This document shows positions 1 to 5,284 of a DNA stretch of 5,306 nt, one piece after another. Location: the NCBI GenBank assembly GCA_910576875.1, contig CAJTKI010000082.1, positions 1 through 5,306 on the forward strand, read 5' to 3'. Source of the DNA: an uncultured Christensenella sp. GTDB lineage: Bacteria; Bacillota; Clostridia; Christensenellales; UBA3700. The notes beneath the pieces were generated by a model, which was given only the letters and a program-made list of their open reading frames with translations, had not been told where the DNA came from and ran no database searches. A program made the translations under genes and the position numbers. Within the stretch, counting starts at the first letter, position 1; every line of letters begins with the position of its first letter.

Positions 1-26
1 GTGATTGCATATTTTACGGATCGGAG

Positions 27-50
27 CGACGCGGCGATGCCGCGTCGTTT
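27..50 (+). terminator. Possible intrinsic terminator of an upstream gene
   Basis: A perfect 9-bp GC-rich stem, CGACGCGGC (27-35) with GCCGCGTCG (39-47), closes a 3-base loop and is followed by only TTT (48-50) and a mixed TGT-rich tract. The stem is strong but the T-tract is short. It may therefore be a terminator for a gene left of the window, or simply a structured repeat. Confidence 0.35.
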
Positions 51-74
51 GTCTATTGCGATCGGCACAATACG

Positions 75-104
75 CGGGACGGGCAACTGCAGTTCGGCGT
101 CCCG
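75..104. repeat. Imperfect inverted repeat
   Basis: CGGGACG (75-81) is complementary to CGTCCCG (98-104). Between them lies the 10-bp palindrome AACTGCAGTT (85-94), separated by non-pairing triplets on each side. No T-run follows on either strand, so a terminator is unlikely. Its role is unknown. Confidence 0.3.
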
Positions 105-156
105 ATTGCGGATGCATCGAAAGCGCAAAAACGAAACAAAAATACATTAAAAAAAA

Positions 157-176
157 TTGTAAGCAATGGCTAACAA
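157..176. promoter_or_regulatory. feo operator 1 (inverted repeat upstream of -35)
   Basis: The site is TTGTAAGC (157-164), spacer AATG, then GCTAACAA (169-176). The arms are complementary at 7 of 8 positions. It ends 4 bases before the -35 hexamer. The same half-site recurs at 237-244 downstream of the predicted transcription start. The TAGC-N4-GCTA core and spacing resemble boxes bound by DtxR-family metalloregulators (MntR/IdeR type) as I remember them, which suits an iron-uptake operon. The regulator's identity is inference, and the site does not look like a classical Fur box. Confidence 0.6.
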
Positions 177-180
177 ATGG

Positions 181-209
181 TTGACATCGACTATTCGATC
201 GCATATAAT
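181..209 (+). promoter_or_regulatory. feoAB promoter, perfect consensus
   Basis: The -35 hexamer TTGACA (181-186) and the -10 hexamer TATAAT (204-209) both match the sigma70/sigmaA consensus exactly, with the optimal 17-bp spacer. Transcription should start near 216, giving a leader of about 40 nt before feoA. Such a strong promoter would normally need repression, which fits the two inverted repeats that bracket it. Confidence 0.85.
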
Positions 210-224
210 AAGTGTACGAAACAA

Positions 225-244
225 AAGTTAGCACATGCTAACAA
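225..244. promoter_or_regulatory. feo operator 2 (inverted repeat in the leader)
   Basis: The site is AAGTTAGC (225-232), spacer ACAT, then GCTAACAA (237-244). GTTAGC and GCTAAC form a perfect 6-bp inverted repeat. It lies at about +10 to +29 relative to the predicted start, so a bound repressor would block promoter clearance. The right arm matches operator 1 exactly, and the identity continues through ATGG to 248. Centre-to-centre distance between the two sites is 68 bp. Confidence 0.6.
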
Positions 245-255
245 ATGGAGCGATT

Positions 256-489
256 ATGAATGCAGCACAACTCGAACTCGGACAAAAGGCGACGGTAATA
301 GGCATCCGTGCGGACGAATCCAACCGTTTGCGCATGATTCAGATGGGAGTGACCGCGCACGCGCCGATTCGGATCGTCAAGCGCGCGCCGCTCGGAGATC
401 CGTTGGAATTGGAAATTCGCGGCTATCGGGTCTGTCTGCGCAAGGCGCAGGCGGAGAGCATTTTGGTACATACGGAGGCGGAGCAATGA
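256..489 (+). CDS. feoA: Ferrous iron transport protein A
   Basis: FeoA is a small cytoplasmic SH3-like protein needed for FeoB-mediated Fe(II) uptake, thought to act by contacting FeoB. This 77-residue product has the usual family length. Diagnostic stretches are LRMIQMGV (about 25-32), the position where FeoA proteins have a leucine/methionine-glycine turn, and KRAPLGDPLELEIRGYRVCLRK (about 42-63), which matches the characteristic APLGDP...RGYRLxLR signature. The start at 256 is chosen because GGAG (247-250) sits 5 bases upstream. An in-frame ATG at 235 lies inside operator 2 and lacks a ribosome binding site. The stop overlaps the feoB start as ATGA, implying translational coupling. Confidence 0.95.
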   Translation: MNAAQLELGQKATVIGIRADESNRLRMIQMGVTAHAPIRIVKRAPLGDPLELEIRGYRVCLRKAQAESILVHTEAEQ

Positions 490-2729
490 CAAAATACGCA
501 TTGGCGGGCAATCCCAACTGCGGCAAGACGACGTTGTTCAACCGCCTGACGCGGTCGCATCAACACGTCGGCAACTGGGCGGGCGTGACGGTGGAACACA
601 AGGTCGGCAAATACGCCGCGGACAAGTCGATCGAGATCGTCGATCTGCCGGGAATCTATTCGTTGTCGCCGTTGTCGCCGGACGAAATCGTATCGCGCGA
701 CTATCTGTTGACGCAAGCGCCCGATCTGGTGATCGACGTGATCGACGCGACCAATCTGGATCGCAATCTGTATCTGGCGAATCAGTTGCTGGCGCTTGAC
801 TATCCGATCGTATTGGCGCTCAATATGGCGGACGAAGCGCGGGCGCGCGGGATCGAAATCGACGTCGCGCGATTGAGCGAGCGATTCGGCTGTCCGGTCG
901 TACCGATCAGCGCGTCGCGCAACGAAGGCATCGATCGACTGATGCAAGTCTGTCGCGAGACGTGCGCGAGCGCACAACGGCATCGGGATTTGCAGTTGGA
1001 CGAGCAGACGGAACTTGCGTTGGCGCAAGCGGACGCGGCGTTGCCGCAGGAAGGGATCGCGCATCGGCGTTGGTATGCGTTCAAGACGCTTGAAAACGAT
1101 GAAAAAATGTTGCAACGCCTACCGCTGACCCAAGCGCAGACGGCGGAATGCGCGGCGGTATCCGAGCGTTATGCCGACCGGGCGCGGGAGCGCGCGGACA
1201 TTGCGATCGCCAATGCGCGGTATCTGGCGATCGACGGCGCGGTGCGAGAAACGGTGCGCTTGACCGAAAACAAACGTCTGAGTCTGTCCGACCGCATCGA
1301 TCGGATCGTCACAGGCAAGTGGACGGGCATTCCGATCTTTGCGCTGGTGATGTTTGCGGTATTCTTTTTGTCGGTGCAGGTGTTCGGCACCTGGACGGTG
1401 GACGGATTGACGGCGCTGTTGGAAAAGGGACAGGAGGCGCTTGCCGACAAGATGGCGCAGGGACAGGTCGCGACCTGGCTGAGCTCGCTGGTCGTGGACG
1501 GCATCATCGCAGGCGTAGGCAGTATCTTGGTGTATGTGCCGCAGATCATGGTATTGTTCGGACTGATCAGCGCGTTGGAAGCGTGCGGGTATATGTCGCG
1601 GATCGCGTTTTTGCTGGATCGGGTATTCCGCGCGATCGGATTGAGCGGGCAGTCTTTGATCCCGATGATCGTCGGTTGCGGGTGTTCCGTGCCGGGTATC
1701 ATGAGCGCGCGCGTCGTCAAAAACGATGCGGAACGCCGCGCGACGGTGTTTCTCGTGCCGTTTGTTCCGTGCTCGGCAAAACTGGTCATGTTTGCGTTTT
1801 TTGCGGGGGCGGTCTTCAACAACAACGCGTTTGTCGCGACGAGCATGTATTTTGTCTCGATTGCGGTGATCGTTGCGACGGGCTTGATTTTCTTGGCGTT
1901 CCGCAAGCGCAAAGGCGTCGAAAACGACGGCTTCGTCATGGAATTGCCTCCGTACCGCGTCCCGAAAGTCGGCAACGTCCTGCACGAGATGTGGGAGAAG
2001 GGCAAGAGTTTCGTCATCAAGGCGGGGACGGTGATTTTCGTCGCGTCGATCGTGCTGTGGTTCTTACGCTCGTTTACGTGGCGGATGCAATTTACCGAGG
2101 ACATGTCCGCCAGCATTTTGGCTGGGTTGGGACGCGTCGTCGCGCCGTTGTTTGTACCGCTCGGGTTCGGACAGTGGCAATACGCGGTCGCGACGCTGTC
2201 CGGTCTCGCCGCCAAGGAGACCGTCGTCGTCACGCTCGAACTCGTCGGCGGCGCGCAGATGAGCGCGGGCAGCGCGTATGCGTTTATGGTATTCAATCTG
2301 CTGTGCTTTCCGTGTATGGGCGCGATCGCGACGTCGTTCCGAGAACTGGGCAGCGCCAAATACGGCTTTGCGGCATTGGGATTCCAGATCCTGACCGCGT
2401 ACGTTACGGCGACGGCGTTTTATTGGCTGTCGCGCTTATTGGGGGCGTCGCCCGCAGCGTTCTGGACGCTCGTGACGCTGCTATGTCTGGCGATCGCATG
2501 CGCAATATCGTATCGACTGTATCGCATGCAACGCCGCCGCAAACGTTGCGGATCGTGCGCGGGCAATTGCGCGGAATGCTTTTACAACCGCAATCGCGTC
2601 TCCGGTCCGCCGGCCGAAGATCCCGATACTGCGGCGCAGGTCGTAGCGGACGAAGACGCTGGCGATGCGAGCGCGTCTCCGACGCAGACGCGGCAGGAGT
2701 CGCAGGCAACGAAAAAGGACGGGGATTAA
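486..2729 (+). CDS. feoB: Ferrous iron transport protein B (GTPase-coupled Fe(II) permease)
   Basis: FeoB imports Fe(II) across the cytoplasmic membrane, with an N-terminal G domain gating a polytopic core. The 747 residues are full length. G motifs are visible: G1 GNPNCGKT (8-15), G2 Thr35 in GVTVE, G3 DLPG (53-56), G4 NMAD (113-116), G5 SAS (142-144). A helical linker fills roughly 165-270 and the membrane core starts near 279. The two Gate-type segments are GCGCSVPGIMS (from 397) and PFVPCSAKL (425-433), each carrying conserved cysteine. A last helix near 655-680 is followed by a basic stretch, C688, C691, C695, C698 and a polar acidic tail to 747. GGAGG (474-478) precedes the ATG by 7 bases; the frame is open further upstream, but that part overlaps feoA. 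No feoC follows. The stop overlaps that of the convergent membrane-protein gene. Confidence 0.97.
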   Translation: MTKYALAGNPNCGKTTLFNRLTRSHQHVGNWAGVTVEHKVGKYAADKSIEIVDLPGIYSLSPLSPDEIVSRDYLLTQAPDLVIDVIDATNLDRNLYLANQLLALDYPIVLALNMADEARARGIEIDVARLSERFGCPVVPISASRNEGIDRLMQVCRETCASAQRHRDLQLDEQTELALAQADAALPQEGIAHRRWYAFKTLENDEKMLQRLPLTQAQTAECAAVSERYADRARERADIAIANARYLAIDGAVRETVRLTENKRLSLSDRIDRIVTGKWTGIPIFALVMFAVFFLSVQVFGTWTVDGLTALLEKGQEALADKMAQGQVATWLSSLVVDGIIAGVGSILVYVPQIMVLFGLISALEACGYMSRIAFLLDRVFRAIGLSGQSLIPMIVGCGCSVPGIMSARVVKNDAERRATVFLVPFVPCSAKLVMFAFFAGAVFNNNAFVATSMYFVSIAVIVATGLIFLAFRKRKGVENDGFVMELPPYRVPKVGNVLHEMWEKGKSFVIKAGTVIFVASIVLWFLRSFTWRMQFTEDMSASILAGLGRVVAPLFVPLGFGQWQYAVATLSGLAAKETVVVTLELVGGAQMSAGSAYAFMVFNLLCFPCMGAIATSFRELGSAKYGFAALGFQILTAYVTATAFYWLSRLLGASPAAFWTLVTLLCLAIACAISYRLYRMQRRRKRCGSCAGNCAECFYNRNRVSGPPAEDPDTAAQVVADEDAGDASASPTQTRQESQATKKDGD

Positions 2730-2745
2730 TCCCGTCCTTTTGTTT
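2713..2745. terminator. Bidirectional intrinsic terminator between convergent genes
   Basis: GGACGGG (2717-2723) pairs with CCCGTCC (2731-2737), extended by A/T pairs outside to 2713 and 2741. The loop contains both stop codons. On the plus strand the stem is followed by TTTTGTTTGTT; on the minus strand by TTTTT from the A-run at 2712-2716. It can therefore end feoB and the opposing membrane-protein transcript alike. Unusually, its arms lie within the coding ends of both genes. Confidence 0.85.
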
Positions 2746-3376
2746 GTTCGTCCGCGGCGATTTCCGTTGCGGCGCGATCGGATGCGTGGGTATTCCTTCG
2801 CATGCCCAAGCGCCCGAAGCGAGCGGGGCGGGGATCGGACGGCGCATCCGTCTGCGCATCGGGCAACGCTGCGGTTTCGGGCGTCGCGGCCGCCTTTTTA
2901 CGCGAGAATTTGTTGCGGATTTTGCGTTTGATCAACATCCATATCAAGGTTTGCATGAGTTGAAGCGCCAGCATCAGCAACGACAGGATCGTGACGATGA
3001 CGACGAAGACGTTCTTCCAATCGGGTTGTCCTTTCGCCGCGACCAACAACACGATCGTCGTAACCAGCGTGATGCATTTGGTCACGACTTTTTTGCAGAA
3101 TTTCACCCACTTTTTGGAAGTTTTGTAGGCGCGTTTGGACTGTTTGCGCGACGATCCGGCGATGTGCAGGACGATGAACAACGCGATCTGCAAGCCCAGC
3201 GTGACGGTAACGATGATATTGGGTACCGTCCAGCCTTGCGAGCCGATTTTGATCGCGTCGATCGCAATGTAGAGCAAAAACTGAACGATCGCCCATACAT
3301 AGTAGAACACGCCGAGTTTTTGGGATGCCGTGCGTTTGGTTTTTTCGGGTTTTGCAGCGTTTTCTTTCTTTTTCAC
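2726..3376 (-). CDS. Hypothetical four-helix membrane protein with basic and polar tails
   Basis: I do not recognise this 216-residue product. It has a Lys-rich N-terminus (KKKENAAKPEKTKRTASQK), then four hydrophobic segments at about 23-42, 52-73, 97-114 and 122-149. A very basic loop (about 77-100, RKQSKRAYKTSKKWVKFCKK) joins helices 2 and 3. A basic patch (150-163) is followed by a low-complexity Ala/Pro/Asp/Arg tail. The positive-inside rule puts both termini and the central loop in the cytoplasm. The start is taken as GTG at 3376, with AAAGGAAG (3386-3393) 9 bases upstream. The in-frame ATG at 3412 overlaps the -10 box and would not be transcribed. It has its own promoter and faces feoB, so a joint role with iron uptake is not implied. 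No catalytic motif is visible. Confidence 0.8.
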   Translation of the reverse strand: MKKKENAAKPEKTKRTASQKLGVFYYVWAIVQFLLYIAIDAIKIGSQGWTVPNIIVTVTLGLQIALFIVLHIAGSSRKQSKRAYKTSKKWVKFCKKVVTKCITLVTTIVLLVAAKGQPDWKNVFVVIVTILSLLMLALQLMQTLIWMLIKRKIRNKFSRKKAAATPETAALPDAQTDAPSDPRPARFGRLGMRRNTHASDRAATEIAADEQTKGRD

Positions 3377-3385
3377 AATCGATTG

Positions 3386-3393
3386 CTTCCTTT
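3386..3393 (-). promoter_or_regulatory. Ribosome binding site deciding a GTG start
   Basis: Read on the minus strand this is AAAGGAAG, 9 bases before GTG (3376-3374). It is the only Shine-Dalgarno-like sequence between the promoter and the first hydrophobic segment, so it fixes the start of the four-helix membrane protein. Confidence 0.65.
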
Positions 3394-3410
3394 GTATTTC
3401 GATATAGGGC

Positions 3411-3440
3411 ATTATAGCACATCGGTTATAACGATGACAA
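3411..3440 (-). promoter_or_regulatory. Promoter of the four-helix membrane protein gene
   Basis: On the minus strand, -35 TTGTCA (3440-3435; 5 of 6 consensus) and -10 TATAAT (3416-3411; perfect) are separated by 18 bp. Transcription should start near 3404, leaving a leader of about 28 nt before the GTG start. The -35 element lies inside an inverted repeat at 3421-3445. Confidence 0.75.
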
Positions 3441-3445
3441 CCGAT
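3421..3445. promoter_or_regulatory. Possible operator: 7-bp inverted repeat over the minus promoter
   Basis: ATCGGTT (3421-3427) and AACCGAT (3439-3445) are perfect complements across an 11-base spacer. Together they cover the -35 hexamer and most of the spacer of the minus-strand promoter. This placement suits a repressor site. It differs from the feo operators, and no regulator can be named. Confidence 0.4.
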
Positions 3446-3542
3446 TGCGACATTCAAAAAAAGGTTTTGTCGGTCGGTATAAAAAAACCGCGGTAGACGA
3501 TACTTGCAATGCGAACGAAATACCGCGTTGTTACATATGACA
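3446..3542 (+). promoter_or_regulatory. Leader/promoter region of the zinc-ribbon gene, promoter unclear
   Basis: A TATAAA hexamer (3478-3483) could be a -10 element, but no acceptable -35 lies 16-18 bases upstream of it. CGCGGTA (3489-3495) can pair with TACCGCG (3521-3527) across a 25-base loop, so the leader may fold. CGGT/ACCG words recur through this stretch. I cannot place the transcription start. Confidence 0.3.
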
Positions 3543-3557
3543 AAAGGAGGTACAGCA

Positions 3558-3710
3558 ATGTCTCGCTACGCTAAGATTTCGACCGGCGAAAAGCCGGGTA
3601 AAGGATGCTATTCCTGCACCAACTGCGGTTTCGATCTCAGACTGGGAATGGATGATAAAATGCCGCCTTGCCCCAACTGCAACAACACGACGTTCACGAA
3701 GTCGAACTAA
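3558..3710 (+). CDS. Small zinc-ribbon protein (50 residues)
   Basis: The product is a single metal-binding knuckle pair: C20-x2-C23-G, then C38-P-x-C41 with the preceding PP (36-37), about 14 residues between the pairs, and a terminal F-T-K stretch. An additional Cys17 gives C-x2-C-x2-C. The pattern (CxNCG...PPCPxC...TF) resembles stand-alone zinc ribbons such as DUF1451/YbeL-type C-terminal domains, but here the ribbon is almost the whole protein. Four cysteines suit structural Zn(II); a rubredoxin-like iron site cannot be excluded. AAAGGAGG (3543-3550) is a near-perfect ribosome binding site 7 bases before the ATG, so strong translation is expected. An in-frame ATG at 3504 lacks such a site. 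The biological role is unknown. Confidence 0.85.
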   Translation: MSRYAKISTGEKPGKGCYSCTNCGFDLRLGMDDKMPPCPNCNNTTFTKSN

Positions 3711-3858
3711 CGTGTCGCGTCGCTTATGCGGCGCGTACATATCGCGGAACGAATGCCGATGTCTCGGCGCATCGGATCGGCGGTCGGACAACTTGTCGGG
3801 ATGCATCTTGCTCCCGTATTTTTTCTTTTCCCGAAAACTCTTTCCGCAACCGTACAAA
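3711..3858. other. Intergenic region downstream of the zinc-ribbon gene
   Basis: No gene or RNA is recognised in this stretch. It is rich in CG and TCGG words, then turns pyrimidine-rich (TATTTTTTCTTTTCCC, about 3818-3833), but no convincing stem precedes that T-rich tract. The zinc-ribbon transcript could end here or at the hairpin at 3909-3928. Confidence 0.4.
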
Positions 3859-3884
3859 ATCCCGCCGATCGCAATCGGCGGGAT
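3855..3884 (-). terminator. Intrinsic terminator for the M28-like gene
   Basis: There is a perfect 11-bp stem, ATCCCGCCGAT (3859-3869) with ATCGGCGGGAT (3874-3884), around a 4-base loop. Read on the minus strand the stem is followed by TTTTG (from AAAA at 3856-3859), and it lies 45 bp beyond the stop codon of the minus-strand peptidase-like gene. On the plus strand no T-run follows, so it should act mainly on minus-strand transcripts. Confidence 0.7.
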
Positions 3885-3908
3885 GATAGATCGAGATCGC
3901 TAAACGCG

Positions 3909-3936
3909 ATCGGGCGTTTGCGCCCGATTCAATTTT
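3909..3936 (+). terminator. Hairpin with plus-strand T-tract
   Basis: ATCGGGCG (3909-3916) pairs perfectly with CGCCCGAT (3921-3928) around loop TTTG. On the plus strand it is followed by TCAATTTT, so it may terminate the zinc-ribbon transcript. It lies directly against the stop codon of the opposing M28-like gene. On the minus strand only a weak CGCGTTTAG follows. Confidence 0.5.
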
Positions 3937-5227
3937 GCGTATGCGCGTTTTCCGCGGGCGCGTCGGTCGGCGTTTGCGCGGCAAGTTGCACGTCTTCGGT
4001 TGCGGTCGGCGTATCCGCCGCGGCGGGATGTTCGTTTGTCTGACGGTCGGCGGCGCGCGCGATCGCTACGCCGAGACGGACGACGCTGTCCAGATCGGCT
4101 TGCGTCGGCGGTTGGGCGAAGCGCAACGGACGGGGCAGATAGGGATTCGCCGTGATCGCAACCGCCTGTCTGCCTTTTTTGGACAACGCGGCGGCGTCGG
4201 TTACGAAACACAGCGACGTGCAGTTGGGCATCGCGTTGCCCAGCTCGTCTTTTGCGGCTTGCTGGACGAGCGCGCATGCGGCGCGGCTCTGGCGTTTCCA
4301 GCCGTTGAGATCGCGGTACAGCAGCGTCATGCGATCCGCGCTGTCCATCGTGTCCAGCGTCACGAATACGGTGGGCAGATCGTGTTTGGCGCCGAAATGC
4401 GGATGCTCGCGCACAAACGCTTTTGCGCCGCATAGTCCCGCGTATTTCGCGCCCGTCAACAAGATCGTGATTTCGGTATGTTCGGGACGCGCGGAGTCTT
4501 CGCTCAGTGCCTGCGCGATCCGAATTGCCGTACGGCACGCGTCGAGATTGTCCGAAGTATCGCGCACGGTCCGATCGCAGTCCGCGTGATAGCAAAACAT
4601 CGCCCAAATCGGTACGAAGAGCGTCGACGCCAGTCCCGCATACAGCAGATTGCCGTGCGGCGTGCTGACCGCCTGCCGCGTGCATACCGCGATCGTCGCC
4701 AGCATTGCCAGATACAGCATGCCGAGCATGGGCAGCGCGATCGACATCAGACAGTACGCCATGCGTCCGCCGATCGTATGCCAATGCCGTTGATAGGCGG
4801 CGTCCGGATGCGCGTTGAATACGACGCGACGACGCGTCTCGCCTTGCGGGGCGAGCGTCGCGACGACGTTGACCGATTCGCGCGGGTCGAAGAGTTTGTC
4901 CACGATCGGCAGACAGAGTACTTTTTGCAGGAACGCGGTCAGCGCCGCCAGCACGATGCAGATCAGCGTCGCGGCGGGGCAGATGAAAAAGAGCACCCAG
5001 CCCAGCGTCAGCAACACCGTCCAGCAGTATGTCCAAGCGACCGTTGCGCGCGGATGGACGCGGAACGTGTGCGTCGTCACCGTTGCGCCGATCGATTGCA
5101 ATTCGTTCGCCATGCGTTGTTGGGCGGCGAGTTCGGCGGGACTGCCCGCGTCGCGGATCGCGTCCGGTTGCGGGTTATCGTGCGCGTCGCGTACGGCGCG
5201 GGCGGAGTCGATGGGATTGGATGACAT
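3929..5227 (-). CDS. M28-family peptidase homologue, membrane-embedded, active site degenerate
   Basis: This 432-residue protein resembles clostridial M28 (aminopeptidase Y-like) zinc peptidases that carry helices inside the catalytic domain. Hydrophobic pairs lie at about 65-83/86-106 and 158-182/193-213. Recognisable family landmarks are NAHPDAAY (138-145; metal His140), TSDNLDACRTAI (224-235; bridging Asp226), LLTGAKYAGLCGAKAF (256-271), the LDTMD strand (291-295; Asp292), YRDLNG (304-309) and TDAAALSKKG (343-352). The usual Glu-Glu pair is Lys261-Tyr262, and the expected final HTxxD His aligns by eye with Phe370. Hydrolysis is therefore doubtful; a binding or regulatory role is inference. 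The last 40 residues are Ala/Thr/Pro-rich. The start is ATG 5227, with GGAGA (5238-5234) 6 bases upstream. It is a single-gene unit with its own promoter. Confidence 0.8.
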   Translation of the reverse strand: MSSNPIDSARAVRDAHDNPQPDAIRDAGSPAELAAQQRMANELQSIGATVTTHTFRVHPRATVAWTYCWTVLLTLGWVLFFICPAATLICIVLAALTAFLQKVLCLPIVDKLFDPRESVNVVATLAPQGETRRRVVFNAHPDAAYQRHWHTIGGRMAYCLMSIALPMLGMLYLAMLATIAVCTRQAVSTPHGNLLYAGLASTLFVPIWAMFCYHADCDRTVRDTSDNLDACRTAIRIAQALSEDSARPEHTEITILLTGAKYAGLCGAKAFVREHPHFGAKHDLPTVFVTLDTMDSADRMTLLYRDLNGWKRQSRAACALVQQAAKDELGNAMPNCTSLCFVTDAAALSKKGRQAVAITANPYLPRPLRFAQPPTQADLDSVVRLGVAIARAADRQTNEHPAAADTPTATEDVQLAAQTPTDAPAENAHTQN

Positions 5228-5254
5228 AGCGGTTCTCCGTGTTTTGGTACAATC

Positions 5255-5284
5255 ATTATACCTTACGCTTGGCACTTGCGTCCA
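5255..5284 (-). promoter_or_regulatory. Promoter of the M28-like gene
   Basis: On the minus strand a perfect -10 TATAAT (5260-5255) is preceded, after 18 bp, by a weak -35 TGGACG (5284-5279; 4 of 6 consensus). The predicted start near 5248 leaves a leader of about 20 nt containing the GGAGA ribosome binding site. Confidence 0.6.

Larger units (their letters stand above)
1..156. other. Left-edge region, no assignable gene
   Basis: No gene can be assigned here. Two plus-strand frames are open from the window edge: one closes with TAA at 148-150, the other with TAA at 171-173. The second uses codons resembling those of the neighbouring genes (many GCG, ACG, TCG, GGC), so it could be the 3' end of an upstream gene. 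If so, it would run into the first feo operator. Neither translation is recognisable, and the GC-rich hairpins suggest non-coding DNA instead. The last 40 bases are strongly A-rich, as is common just upstream of promoters. Confidence 0.35.
169..248 (+). repeat. 12-bp direct repeat pair flanking the promoter
   Basis: GCTAACAAATGG occurs at 169-180 and again at 237-248. The first copy ends directly before the -35 box. The second runs into the feoA ribosome binding site (GGAG, 247-250). The first 8 bases are the right arm of each operator; the shared AAATGG extension beyond the arm may mean that the recognition site is longer than the palindrome. Confidence 0.75.

Noticed and set aside
211..255. 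Riboswitch or attenuator in the feoA leader
   Set aside because: The leader is only about 40 nt. Its one symmetrical element matches the upstream repeat at DNA level, which fits a protein-binding operator better than an RNA switch.
177..485. Open frame upstream of and in phase with feoB, starting at ATG 177
   Set aside because: It overlaps the promoter and all of feoA in another frame. FeoB homology begins at 486, where a GGAGG site and an ATGA overlap define the start.
3463..3489. GGTTTT...AAAACC hairpin followed on the minus strand by T7, as a possible terminator
   Set aside because: The stem has only two G-C pairs and a 15-base loop, and no minus-strand gene ends there. It looks like chance pairing of A/T runs.
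1148..3496. Long Arg-rich plus-strand open frame (782 codons) covering the 3' part of feoB and the antisense of the membrane-protein gene
   Set aside because: Its composition is that of an out-of-frame shadow in GC-rich DNA. It crosses the strong terminator at 2713-2745 and has no family resemblance, while feoB in the true frame is unmistakable.
3900..5036. Arg/Ala-rich minus-strand frame overlapping the M28-like gene
   Set aside because: It has low-complexity shadow composition. The frame ending at 3929 shows M28 landmarks, a ribosome binding site and a promoter.
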